Assembly: GCA_032871835.1 (NCBI GenBank)
Contig: CM065297.1
Span: 25,987,598 to 26,051,597 of the forward strand
Length of the DNA: 64,000 bases
From: Dipteronia dyeriana
Taxonomy: Eukaryota > Streptophyta > Magnoliopsida > Sapindales > Sapindaceae
Direction of reading: 5' to 3'
The notes beneath the pieces were generated by a model that saw nothing but the letters and a program-made list of their open reading frames with translations, was not told the DNA's origin and searched no databases. Both the position numbers and the translations under genes were made by a program. This document shows, one piece after another, positions 1 through 9,529 of the stretch. Numbering within the stretch: the stretch's first letter is position 1; every line of letters begins with the position of its first letter.

Positions 1-269
1 AGTGTTCTAGTGTTGAGGCTTGAAGAATCTTCATCATGTTTAATAGGATATAATTGTTGTAATGCATTTATCTCGAAATATGTAGCAAATTGGTATATGT
101 ACATTAATAATTTTATAATATATAATTTTTTCACTTTATTTTTTCTTTTTCTTTTGTTTCTTGTGTCCTGATTATCTATCCTTATTGTACTTTTTGTATT
201 TAAGTTTTTTTATAGTTAATAATAGCTGAATGAACCATTGTATTAATTGTGATTGAATTTGTAACATGT

Positions 270-797
270 TATCTTCTCGTTAATTGTCACTAAATTTGTA
301 TAAAACAAACATAATTTTCATATGGTTAACTAGCACTAGGTTTTTGTATAGTGACATTTTTTAAATAATTAATTGTCAATAAGTTTATGTCTAGTGATAC
401 AATTTTAACATCGTTAATTGTCACTAAATTTATGAATAATGATATAATTTTAAAATAATAAATTGTCACTAAGAAGATGTGTAGTAACAAAATCTTTAAA
501 TAGTTAATTATCACTATATATATATTGATAAAATCTTCAAACAATTAATTGTCACTATTTATAAATTTAGTGACACGATTTTTATTTTGTCACTAATTAT
601 GGTCAAGTTATAATATATCACTAAAAGTTATGATTCGTGACAAGTATCAACAAACTGTCACAAATATTTTTAGTTATAGTGTAAAAGTGATCAATTTTTA
701 GTGACATTTTTTTTTGTCACAATATTGAAATTGTGACAATTTCTTTACTTGTAGTGACAAATAATTTTTATCACCAAATGTCACTTTTTTTGTATTG
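270..797. mobile_element. CACTA-like (En/Spm) subterminal repeat end
   Basis: Copies of a TTAATTGTCACTAAATTTATG-like unit recur from about 280 with 40-50 bp spacing in both orientations. The block ends with two successive sequences resembling the reversed CACTA terminus: CTTTACTTGTAGTG ending at 756, and a mutated TTTTTTGTATTG ending near 797. Dense subterminal repeats beside a CACTACAAG-type end are typical of CACTA elements. The other end and the 3-bp target duplication are not visible, so this is a family-level inference. No transposase is present. Confidence 0.4.
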
Positions 798-1370
798 TAT
801 AAACCGCGTGACCAACCTCATCCTGTGGTAGACATTATAGTTCTTCTTGTGTTTGAATTGATGAATTCATAATTTCATTACAATGAGCTTCTTATATTCG
901 TTTGTCTTATATCTTGGGTTATATATAGCACATTTATATTATTTAAATTTGAATTCTCTAAACCATCCAATGCCTCTAGCAGTTGATTAAGATTTAGCAT
1001 AAGAATTGGGAGAAAATTAAAAAGTATATGAGCCTAGGTAAGTTTGCAGTAGAGAATATAATTACACATATAAATCGAATATCATTGCTTATATATATAC
1101 TATTTATTTATTTATTTTTTCCAATGTGGACTCATAAACACTTCAATTTTTTTTTAAAACGAAACACTTCAATCACTGCCATAAAAAATCTTGAGGAGGC
1201 ATTTGATTTCTGATTTATTATCTAAATACAATTATTTAATCTTTTTAAAGCATTTACACAATAGTTTGAAATGCGAAATTGTTTTGTTAAGTTGTATTAT
1301 TTTTTTAAATATAATCTCAATAGTTGAGTTTAAAAACTAAAAATAACGAAATGCTTATTTTATAGATATG
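798..1370. other. AT-rich DNA, nothing recognised
   Basis: No coding frame, RNA gene or clear repeat is visible. The short frame at 1028-1213 has no recognisable domain and low-complexity AT composition. Confidence 0.5.
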
Positions 1371-1371
1371 T

Positions 1372-1403
<32 letters not shown>
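1371..1403. repeat. (AC)n(TA)n microsatellite
   Basis: A perfect AC run is followed by a TA run that directly abuts the small element at 1404-1573. A second TA run (1574-1596) lies on the other side. Confidence 0.9.
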
Positions 1404-1404
<1 letters not shown>

Positions 1405-1573
1405 CTGAAAATTTCAAGTCAGTGCGCACTTATATAAATTCGTCAGTGCGTTGGATGTAAACCACTAGATTTACATATTTTGACTTAAAGTGTATGCACT
1501 TGTCAAAATTTTTCCATAATAACTGTCCACATACAATGCAAGTTATATTAGTATGCACTGATTGGAAAACACT
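1404..1573 (+). mobile_element. Microsatellite-associated MITE, copy A
   Basis: This is about 170 bp with the family hallmarks: TTCAAGTCAGTGCGCACT at the 5' side, a core with TTTACATATTTTGACT and TATGCACTTGTCAAAA, and a 3' side with TTATATTAGTATGCACTGAT. The ends are inverted versions of CAGTGCGCACTGATATAA. TA tracts flank it on both sides. It has no coding capacity. Related copies lie at 6543, 6805, 7014, 7245 and 16755. Confidence 0.7.
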
Positions 1574-1660
1574 AATATATATATATATATATATAATAGT
1601 CAGTGGCACAAAGGGCAGGGCACCAAGGGTGCCCATACTGGGCCCATCATTTTTGGGGTC

Positions 1661-1832
1661 CCCAGATACATGATTTCTGCTGGTTTAATTGTGAAATAAA
1701 AGCCCAATAAATAGTAAGGGTCAAAGTATTTATTTTTTCCTAGACACCCAGATACACAACTTCAGTTGATTTAATTGTGAAATAAAAAAACACAATAAAT
1801 AGTAAGAGCCCAAGTATTTGTTTTTCAAAATA
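1661..1832. repeat. Two-copy tandem duplication, about 86 bp
   Basis: CCCAGATACA starts both units, at 1661 and 1747. Each continues with TTTAATTGTGAAATAAAA, then CAATAAATAGTAAG and AAGTATTT. The copies have diverged by several substitutions. Confidence 0.75.
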
Positions 1833-2079
1833 ACCCAAACTTTACCAAAAATAAATTAACACATGCCCCTATTTGATGCCCCAATCATTTTATTCATATC
1901 ATCAGTAGGGTTTCATACTTTCAATCATCTTCTTCTAATCTTCTCCACGGCTCCACCCACCATTCCACAAAACAAAAAAAATGCTCAAAAAATAAAGCAC
2001 TTTTTGGAGGTGACGTTTCAACACTGTCACTACTTTAATAACTTATGTTTAAAATGCACATATTATGATGAACGGACAA

Positions 2080-2175
2080 AGATACCGTCATTGTTTCTTC
2101 TCCGGGAAAAGAAGTTCACGACCCGTGGGCCTTCTACCTCCCCGCGGCATTGCTCCATCAGGCTTTCGTCCATAT
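2080..2175 (-). rRNA. rrn16: Plastid 16S rRNA gene fragment (relic)
   Basis: On the minus strand this reads the conserved 16S stretch with GGAGCAATGCCGCG, GGTAGAAGGCCCACGGGTCG and GAACTTCTTTTCCCGGAGAA, ending in ATGACGGTATCT. That corresponds to the region around E. coli positions 370-460, in the plastid version. Only about 95 bp remain, with a few substitutions, so it is a non-functional relic. Sequence on either side is not 16S. Confidence 0.85.
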
Positions 2176-2411
2176 TGTATACTCTTTTATATGTCTGGCG
2201 CAACCCAATCCTTGTTTTTAAAGTTTTGATTCCCTTACTTTTGTGGCACTGCCCTTTCAGTTATATCCCATACATCGATCAAGTAAGCTTTCACTTCAAC
2301 GGAGATAGAAAGTCGTTTATCAATTCCCAAAAAAATGTGTCTTTATTCCAACCGCCGCCCTATAGAGAGGATGGGCTGGGTTCGCTTGAAGAGAATCTTT
2401 TCTAAGATCAG

Positions 2412-2482
2412 ACCGGCATGGCCGAGCGGTAAGGTGGGGGACTGCAAATCCTTTTTCCCCAGTTCAAATCTGGGTGTCAAAA
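2412..2482 (+). tRNA. tRNA-Cys (GCA) relic of organelle type
   Basis: The D arm (GCCGAGCGGTAAGGTG), an anticodon arm with loop CTGCAAA (anticodon GCA at 2444-2446), and a perfect T arm (CCCAG-TTCAAAT-CTGGG) are all visible. The acceptor stem is decayed: the outer three pairs (ACC against AAA) do not pair and only about four inner pairs remain. It resembles plastid trnC-GCA or the bacterial-type trnC of plant mitochondria rather than a cytosolic tRNA. With the broken acceptor stem it is probably a pseudogene. Confidence 0.75.
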
Positions 2483-2817
2483 GCAAGAGAGACAGCTTGA
2501 TCGGACCTCTCTCTCGTTGCTGACTTCCTTCATTCATGCTTGTTATAAAGACAAGGAGACTCTTTAGAAGGAATCAGTTAGTGAATCTCTTTCCCTTGTC
2601 TTTGTATCGGTATCAATACGCAAACACTCATCTCTATCAATGGGTCTTCTGTCCTCTGGTATCGGGCATCCGGAATCAGTATCGTTAATTGGCAATTTCT
2701 CTCTTGTGCTCCCAATAGTTGTTTCATCATAATTTTTTATTCATTTTTTTATAGTGAGAGTTATGAAATAGAGAGAGAAAGTTTCATTGAAACTCAGGAG
2801 CTACGCAGACGTATTTA

Positions 2818-3370
2818 GGGGTCGATCCTTTGAAAAATATTATCGATTCGATCATTTGAAAAATATTCTCGATCCGATGAAAAAAAATCCCAATCCTTTG
2901 AAAAATCTTCTCGATCATTTGACAAAAATTCGCGATCCTTTAAAAAATATTCTTGATCCTTTTAAAAAAAATCTCGATCCTTTGAAAAATATTCTCGATT
3001 CGATCATTTGAAAAATATTCTCGATCTTTTGAAAAATCTTCTCGATCATTTGACAAAAATTCTGTATCCTTTAAAAAATATCCTCGATCCTTTGAAAAAA
3101 AATCTCGATCCTTTGAAAAATATTATCGATTCGATCATTTGAAAAATATTCTCGATCCTTTGAAAAATATTCTCGATCCTTTGAAAAAAAACTCTCGATC
3201 CTTTGAAAAATATTCTCGATCCTTTGAAAATTTCTTAATCCTTTGAAAATGCTTGATTCTTTCAAAAATAAGCTCGATCATATTATAAAAAAAAGCTCGA
3301 TTTGGCTACAAATATGTTCGATTTAACTAAACATTATTTTCAAAAATAAAATACTCGATCCTTTGAAAAT
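2818..3370. repeat. Minisatellite, about 20-21 bp unit
   Basis: Some 25 or more copies of CTCGATCCTTTGAAAAATAT run head to tail. Unit length varies by 1-3 bases and substitutions increase toward 3370. Where the unit is exactly 21 bp it translates as a heptad with the pattern (D/N)PLKNIL, which explains the repetitive short frames on both strands. Indels break the frame repeatedly, so it is not a gene. Confidence 0.85.
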
Positions 3371-3594
3371 AAAATGTTCATACATGTTCATACAAAAACT
3401 GGATAACAAATCATAATGAATGGATACATTGTTAAACCACATAGAAATATATAAAAATATATAAACGAATATCACAAATATATGTTATCTTCTTGTGCAG
3501 AATCTGAAGAGAGACAAGTTTTTGGAGAGAGAGAGGAGTTATCGTTTTCAAAGTGTAGATGGAAACACAATGGGATTAAAAAATAGATTTTTTA

Positions 3595-3655
3595 AGGGCA
3601 ATTTGGGTAGTTCACCATAATTGGTGCCTTCTAAACTTAAGTTATTAAAACGGTG
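3595..3655. repeat. Dispersed motif shared with 17582-17650
   Basis: The stretch around GTAGTTCAC, GTGCCTT and AAACTTAAGTTATTAAA recurs near 17590-17640 (GTTAGTTCAC, GTGCCTT, AAACTTAAGTTATTAAAG). Both copies sit at the end of a block with short GAAAAAT/GAAAAGT-type repeats, which suggests two diverged copies of one unidentified transposable element. Confidence 0.45.
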
Positions 3656-3787
3656 ACATCACTGCAACACACATAAAAAAAGGTGACATATTTCACCATT
3701 TCCTCAACAAAAAAATGGATATGCTCATTACTACCCTTTTCTCAGCTTCTCACTTTCTCTCTAACTCTCTCAACTCTCAAGTATCAA

Positions 3788-3913
3788 ACTCTTAGTTTTA
3801 TTTGGAACTTTCTTTTAGAACTTTGTAAATGTTTGTGAGTTGCATATCTTACTCTTAGTTTTATTTGGAACTTTCTTTTAGAACTTTGTAAATGTTTGTG
3901 AGTTGCATATCTT
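3788..3913. repeat. Near-perfect 63-bp tandem duplication
   Basis: The 63 bp starting ACTCTTAGTTTTATTTGG at 3788 is repeated directly from 3851, essentially without differences. This is a recent local duplication in non-coding DNA. Confidence 0.9.
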
Positions 3914-4965
3914 TTGTAATTCTGTAAGCTATTATCAACAAGTTTGATGTATGACATTGATATTAATAAATAATTTAGTACTTCTAGTCACATTTTGCTC
4001 GAGTTATATGAGAAACTTATTTGTTTATATAGTTAATGTAATTATTATATGATATTATTTGTATTTAATGAAATTATCATTTTCGAGATAAATATACGAA
4101 ATCGTGTTATATATTGAAAAAACGATGAATATACACAAGGGATCCATTTTTTAGATTTCGTCCAGGAGCCTTGGAAAAGTTAGGAACGACTCTGATAATA
4201 GTATTCAAAACCCAAAATCATATCTTAGTTTTAAAATTATTTTTTTTATACTAATTTTGACTTAACATTACTAAAATACTTGTCTCTCTTTTTTTTTTCA
4301 TTAAAGAGCACAAAAGATTTTTCTATACTATGCTAATAAATCCTTCTCATATGATTAAGCTTGACATAGTTAATTAATTAATTAATGATGGTGTTTCATC
4401 GGTTGCCATCCAAGATATATATTTAACAAAATTATATTCAATTTCAAAACATTATGGAAATATGTACGTGCATCTCACATTCAGATTATATATACAATTC
4501 AAGTTTGAATGCAACTGGTCTTTGTAACATAGCATACAAAAAAATTAGAATAAAAAAAAAAACTTGTTTGCTTCTTGTTGAAGAGGCGTTGGAGATTACC
4601 CTAGCAAAAGAGAAGAAAGAGAGGCTGGATAAAATGTTAGTTGCAACTTGCAAGTAATGTACGTTACTACTGTACCTCAACTGAAACAATGCTTTTGTTA
4701 CATTTCCCACAGATATATTCTCATGATTGATTAGTTAGAATATCCCGTCAACCATCTTACAAATTTTTAAAAACATAGTAGGGATGATTTTTTTTTCTTT
4801 TTTTTTTTAGTTGATCGCTTACAATTCGAATGATCACAATATTCATCTTGTGTGACCTAGTCGCACCCTCTTAAAGTTTCCCTTCTGATTTGATTACTAA
4901 ACCTGATTCTTCTTATCTAGATTTTACAGCCAAATATGATTAATTTGACCCTAACTTACTGACTA
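3914..4965. other. AT-rich DNA, no gene recognised
   Basis: Only short frames (for example 4454-4657 plus and 4486-4710 minus) occur. They overlap antisense and show no domain. Poly-A/T runs and a (TTAA)n stretch near 4371 are the only structure seen. Confidence 0.5.
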
Positions 4966-4974
4966 ATTAGTTTA

Positions 4975-5640
4975 GGAGGAATTGCACAAACCTCCCTCGA
5001 GGTTTGGTAAAATTGTACGGATATTGCAGTGTTAGCCATTTACACAGAAACTTCCTTCGACATTTGAAAAGTGTTGTACAAACATCCCCTACCGTTAAAT
5101 AGATCCGTTAGTCAATAGTCAAAAGTGTAAATATTTTAAAATACCGTTTATTTTTAATTTAACTAAATTTTTTAAAAATAAGATATAAATATATATAAAC
5201 AAATTATATTAGAAAACATGAATGTATCTTAAATCTGAAATATAGAAAAAAAATCATCTTTACATATAGAAAAAAAAATTAGTTTTTTTAAATTAAAAAT
5301 ATATAAATTTTATATTTTATATTTATTTAAAATCGATGGGGAATTGCATGAACAATTTTTTTTTAAGATGATTTTTTTTATAAGTTTCAGATTTAAGATA
5401 AATTTATGTTTTTTTAGAAATTAACATTTTTTTATCTTATTTCTAAAAATTTTAGTTTATTTAAAATAAAAATATATGATATTTTAGACTTTTTATATGT
5501 TTGATTAACAGACTCATCTAACTGTAGGTGATGTTTGTATAACAATTTTCAAATGTTGAGGGAAGTTTGTGTGTCTACGGTCAAAATTGCTATATCCGTG
5601 CAATTTTATCAAACCTCAGGGATGTTTGTGCAATTCCCCC
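4975..5640. mobile_element. Foldback Mutator-like element MULE-1 (non-autonomous)
   Basis: It begins GGAGGAATTGCACAAACCTC and ends with the inverted counterpart (GATGTTTGTGCAATTCCCCC). The two arms are imperfect inverted repeats over almost the whole 666 bp. A perfect 9-bp direct repeat, ATTAGTTTA, flanks it (4966-4974 and 5641-5649), which is diagnostic of Mutator-type insertion. There is no coding capacity. Its termini share the pattern GGNNNAATTGCA with the elements at 23709 and 61009. Confidence 0.88.
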
Positions 5641-5649
5641 ATTAGTTTA

Positions 5650-6542
5650 TAATTTAAGTTTTCCCTTCTTTTTAATTTTAAATAATGATCACGTATTTAA
5701 ATCATTTGAACTATTTAATGTTTTTATAAAGTTTTAATGATGTAATTGGTGTAACATAATTAAATTATGTACATTTAATTGTTCTTATCCTCTATAAGAA
5801 AAGTTACATCAAAATTCATTGAAATTAATTGAATTTTATCAAGTTCCTCACTTCCTATTATGTATGTATAAATATGAGCAATATTACACTATTAAAAAAA
5901 ATTCCAACTTCATAGTTCAAATGATATCCCAAATTGATTTGTTACTATCACATCACCGATACATCATCTTATAATTAGAGGTGAAGTCGGAATTTTAAGT
6001 TTATCGAAGTTTGAGGAGCCAAACCATAAAATTTTCAATTTAAAGGAATGAAAGGAAAAACATAATATGAAGGACTAAAAGAGACTTTTTCAAGAGGCTG
6101 CAAATGCCATAACCGTACCAATCCCGGCCTCTTATTAGCTTCGCCACTACTTACGATTACTATGATTGCTCAAAATCGACTTTCCAACATTATTTAGGCA
6201 TGGTCGTAGTTTTATAATTAGTATATATATTATCCTTAATTTACAACGACCTGGAGCAGATGCAAATGTCACATATATAAGCTAGCCTTGACCTTTCAAA
6301 ACTAATTAAGTACATGGTTTTTGAGCCATGAATTGAGGACGTTTGTGTGAAAGTGTGAAACTCATGATTCAATAAGTAAATCCACTATGAAAGATACGAT
6401 AAAATGGACAATATATATATATATATATCAACAATTGGATTTATCTTTTTATGATTAATAAACAAATTCTTCTACTTAATTAACTGTTTACAAGCCTAAA
6501 GTTTAGTGCACACTAAAGAAAATACTCTTTATATATATATAT
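5650..6542. other. Non-coding DNA with a minor repeat relic
   Basis: No gene is recognised. A short TA microsatellite lies near 6411-6428 and another at 6530-6545 precedes the next MITE. Confidence 0.5.
5966..6155. repeat. Possible short TIR-element relic
   Basis: AGAGGTGAAGTC at the left is roughly inverted at the right (GCTTCGCCACT). The interior (GAGGAGCCAAA, CCGGCCTCTTATTAGC) resembles a dispersed motif I associate with plant repeats. No target duplication is clear. Confidence 0.3.
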
Positions 6543-6770
6543 ATAAATTCAAGTCGGTACGTATTGATATAACTTCATTAGTACGTTTGATGTGAATCAT
6601 TAGATTTACATACTTTGACTCAAGTGTTTGCACTTATCTTCTTTTTCTTTTAAAACGGCACACTTTATCGGTGCGTGTATGCACTTGTCAAAACTTCTCC
6701 ATAATCAATGGTCCAAATGCAAGACACTGATATAAATTATATCAGCGCGCACTGAGGAGAAACGGATTTT
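6543..6770 (+). mobile_element. Microsatellite-associated MITE, copy B
   Basis: The family ends are present (AATTCAAGTCGGTACGTATT and ATCAGCGCGCACTGAGGAGA). Compared with copy A it carries an extra segment of about 50 bp near 6630-6685. TA tracts flank it (6530-6545 and 6769-6780). Confidence 0.7.
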
Positions 6771-6804
6771 ATATATATATTTCAAGTGCAAGATTCTGCA
6801 CTAG

Positions 6805-6971
6805 AAATTCAAGTCATACGCATTGATATAACTCTATCAGTACGTTTGATGTGGACCATTAGAATTACATACTTTGATTCAAAGTGTATGCACTTGTCAA
6901 AGCTTCTCTATAATCAATGCTCTAAATGCAAGGCACTATAAGTTATATCAGTGCACACTGAGGAGAAAATG

Positions 6972-6972
<1 letters not shown>
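6805..6972 (+). mobile_element. Microsatellite-associated MITE, copy C
   Basis: It starts AAATTCAAGTCATACGCATT and ends ATCAGTGCACACTGAGGAGA, with the shared core in between. It is separated from copy B by one short TA tract and a 24-bp spacer. A TA tract of about 40 bp (6973-7013) follows. Confidence 0.7.
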
Positions 6973-7013
<41 letters not shown>

Positions 7014-7016
<3 letters not shown>

Positions 7017-7236
7017 GTTTTCCTATCAATGAGTACGAACATAAGTTATATTAGTGTGCTGCATGCTATCAGTGCGTACGGATATAAGTTATATTAGTGT
7101 GTTGCATGTGGACCAGTAATTATGGAGAAACTTTGACAAGTGCATATAATTTGAGTCAAAATATGTAAATCTAATGGTCCATATCCAACGCACTGACGAA
7201 TTTATATCAGTGCGCACTGACTTGAAAATTTCTGTA
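7014..7236 (-). mobile_element. Microsatellite-associated MITE, copy D
   Basis: This copy lies in the opposite orientation to B and C and shares with C the long TA tract at 6973-7013. Its left end carries a partial duplication of the terminal segment: AAGTTATATTAGTGTG occurs twice, near 7032 and 7084. The right end reads TATATCAGTGCGCACTGACT, the inverted family terminus. Confidence 0.7.
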
Positions 7237-7244
7237 TATGTATA

Positions 7245-7430
7245 TATGGTCCTTTTTCTATCAGTGCATACTGTTGAAATTATATAAGGACATTGAATGT
7301 GAGTCATTCATTTATAAAAGAGTTTTGACAAGTGCATACATGCCAAGTTAAAGCATGTAAAATGAGTGGCTCACATTCAATGTTCTTATATAATTTCATT
7401 AGTGCGTATTTATATGAATATTTCCGTATA
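7245..7430 (-). mobile_element. Diverged family member E with internal inverted repeat
   Basis: The ends keep CTATCAGTGCATACTG and ATTAGTGCGTAT. Internally, GAAATTATATAAGGACATTG is inverted at 7376-7401, giving arms of about 40 bp. The shared core motif TTTTGACAAGTGCATACA lies between them. It runs directly into the large (CA)n(TA)n array. Confidence 0.5.
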
Positions 7431-7962
<532 letters not shown>

Positions 7963-8937
7963 TGTAAAATGTATTTTGCAATCAAACCTAACTGGTATCA
8001 ATGAAAACATAAAGTAACGTTAGAAACAGAGTTTGATCCGAGACTCGTGTTTCACACGGCGTCCTTAAGACAATTTCGCCGGACAACACTGTATGTGTAT
8101 TAGGCGATTGTCTCCCAAGATACAACGGTTCAACAGTGGTAGACCTAAGCACTATCCACTACCAGCGAACTCAAACCGAGTTTTGAACTTACCAAGAAAA
8201 CCAGAGAAGAAAAGAAATCGGCTGCTCAAAAGAAAAAACTGGAATTGTTTTGTTCTGTGTATGTTGAACAGAATATTAGAGATATTAAATACCCAAACCG
8301 AAACACTAGGGTTTTGAGATTAATTCGGGATTATATTTAGAAAATTCGTTTTTGATTTAATAAGGAAATAATTTAATTAGATAATATTCTCCAAAGAGAT
8401 TTATTTTTAATTAAAACCCGATTCTGTATTCTTAGTGATCAAGTAAGAAATCAGAATCCAAACAATTAAAGCTTTACTTATTCATCACAATAAAAAACGT
8501 TGACTTAGGGAAGTGGCAAAATGTCAACTAGACTCTCACGGTCCAATCGGAGCGGCATTCATGTCCGCAGGTCGCGCCCACACACGAGTCGTGCATTCGA
8601 AGGTTCGGGGTCCATGATTTGCACCCCCCCCCCCTGCGCGCTCGAGAGAGAGCCTCTATGCCACACACATGTTGAAAGCTCATATCACACATTCACTTAT
8701 AAACTACTTATAAATGATTTCCCTAAGCAATGTGGGATTCCTTTTAATCCATGCACAATGGGTCCACTTTGAGACTCAATTTCTCATTCACCCATTAATC
8801 ATTTTGTGAATTTGAGTATACCATTTCGAAATTCTCACGGAGGAGAATTCGAATCCACTTTAATCTTCCATTTCTATGGAATTTATCATACTCAATTTTT
8901 GCTCTCAAAATGAGAGATTATCACAAAATTTTCAACA
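7963..8937 (-). repeat. Copia-1 3' LTR
   Basis: This 975-bp LTR is homologous to 14070-14690. It keeps a segment (about 8366-8790, including a C-rich run at 8629 and CTCGAGAGAGAG) that is mostly missing from the other LTR. The polypurine tract lies immediately inside it at 8938-8946. Confidence 0.88.
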
Positions 8938-9529
8938 ATCCCCCACATGAATGAAATTGACCTAGGAGAACCAAAGAAGATGTTTGGTAAGTTCAAACGG
9001 TCGAAGCCTGCATAGGATAAGTAGGTGTTACCCTTTGAACCTTCCCTTGTAAAGGTATGCTTACTTTACTGGCTGATCAGTAGATGTGATATCCTTGAAC
9101 TGTTCTGCCGTTTTGTGTAAACGATCACACACCTTACACAGGTATCTTCCAGACCCGATTTGGTTCTCATTTTTATGTTCGTTTTGGCCATGAACATGCG
9201 CCTGGTTCTGTGAGAGTCTCTGGAGAATATAGCCCTTCACTATTCTCTTTTAGAAGCGGCCCGACTTCTCTCTCACATATGTGATTTCTTAATTAAGAGT
9301 AACCCGCTTTACTCTGCTCGGATTTCCATAACTAGGAATTTCGACACATAAGAATCATTAAAAACCACAATTTAACCTTTTCCCTACGGGTATCACTGTT
9401 TCATCATAGGAATAGACTTGAGGGTAACCCCCACAGTGATCCAACTGAGTCTTACAACTTTGTTGTCCCATTGAACCTAGATCTTGGGATCTCCAGTCAA
9501 CTAGGTTGGGTGTCCATTGTATCAACCTT

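Larger units (their letters stand above)
2080..2740. other. Organelle-derived segment in nuclear DNA (NUMT-like)
   Basis: The segment is less AT-rich than its surroundings and carries an antisense plastid 16S rRNA fragment (2080-2175) and a tRNA-Cys(GCA)-like sequence (2412-2482). These two are not neighbours in plastid genomes. Plant mitochondrial genomes commonly carry plastid fragments, and a bacterial-type trnC is known in several angiosperm mitochondria. A mitochondrial origin that already contained plastid DNA is therefore the simplest inference. The limits are approximate. Confidence 0.6.

Noticed and set aside
1863..2405. 180-residue open frame
   Set aside because: It overlaps an antisense plastid 16S fragment and organelle-like DNA, and shows no domain. 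It is open by chance.
2818..3370. Repeat array considered as CRISPR
   Set aside because: Units are contiguous with no unique spacers, and the genome is a plant nuclear one. It is a minisatellite.
8093..8317. Small open frame, repeated at 14200-14430
   Set aside because: Both lie inside the Copia-1 LTRs. The repetition reflects the LTR pair, not a gene family.
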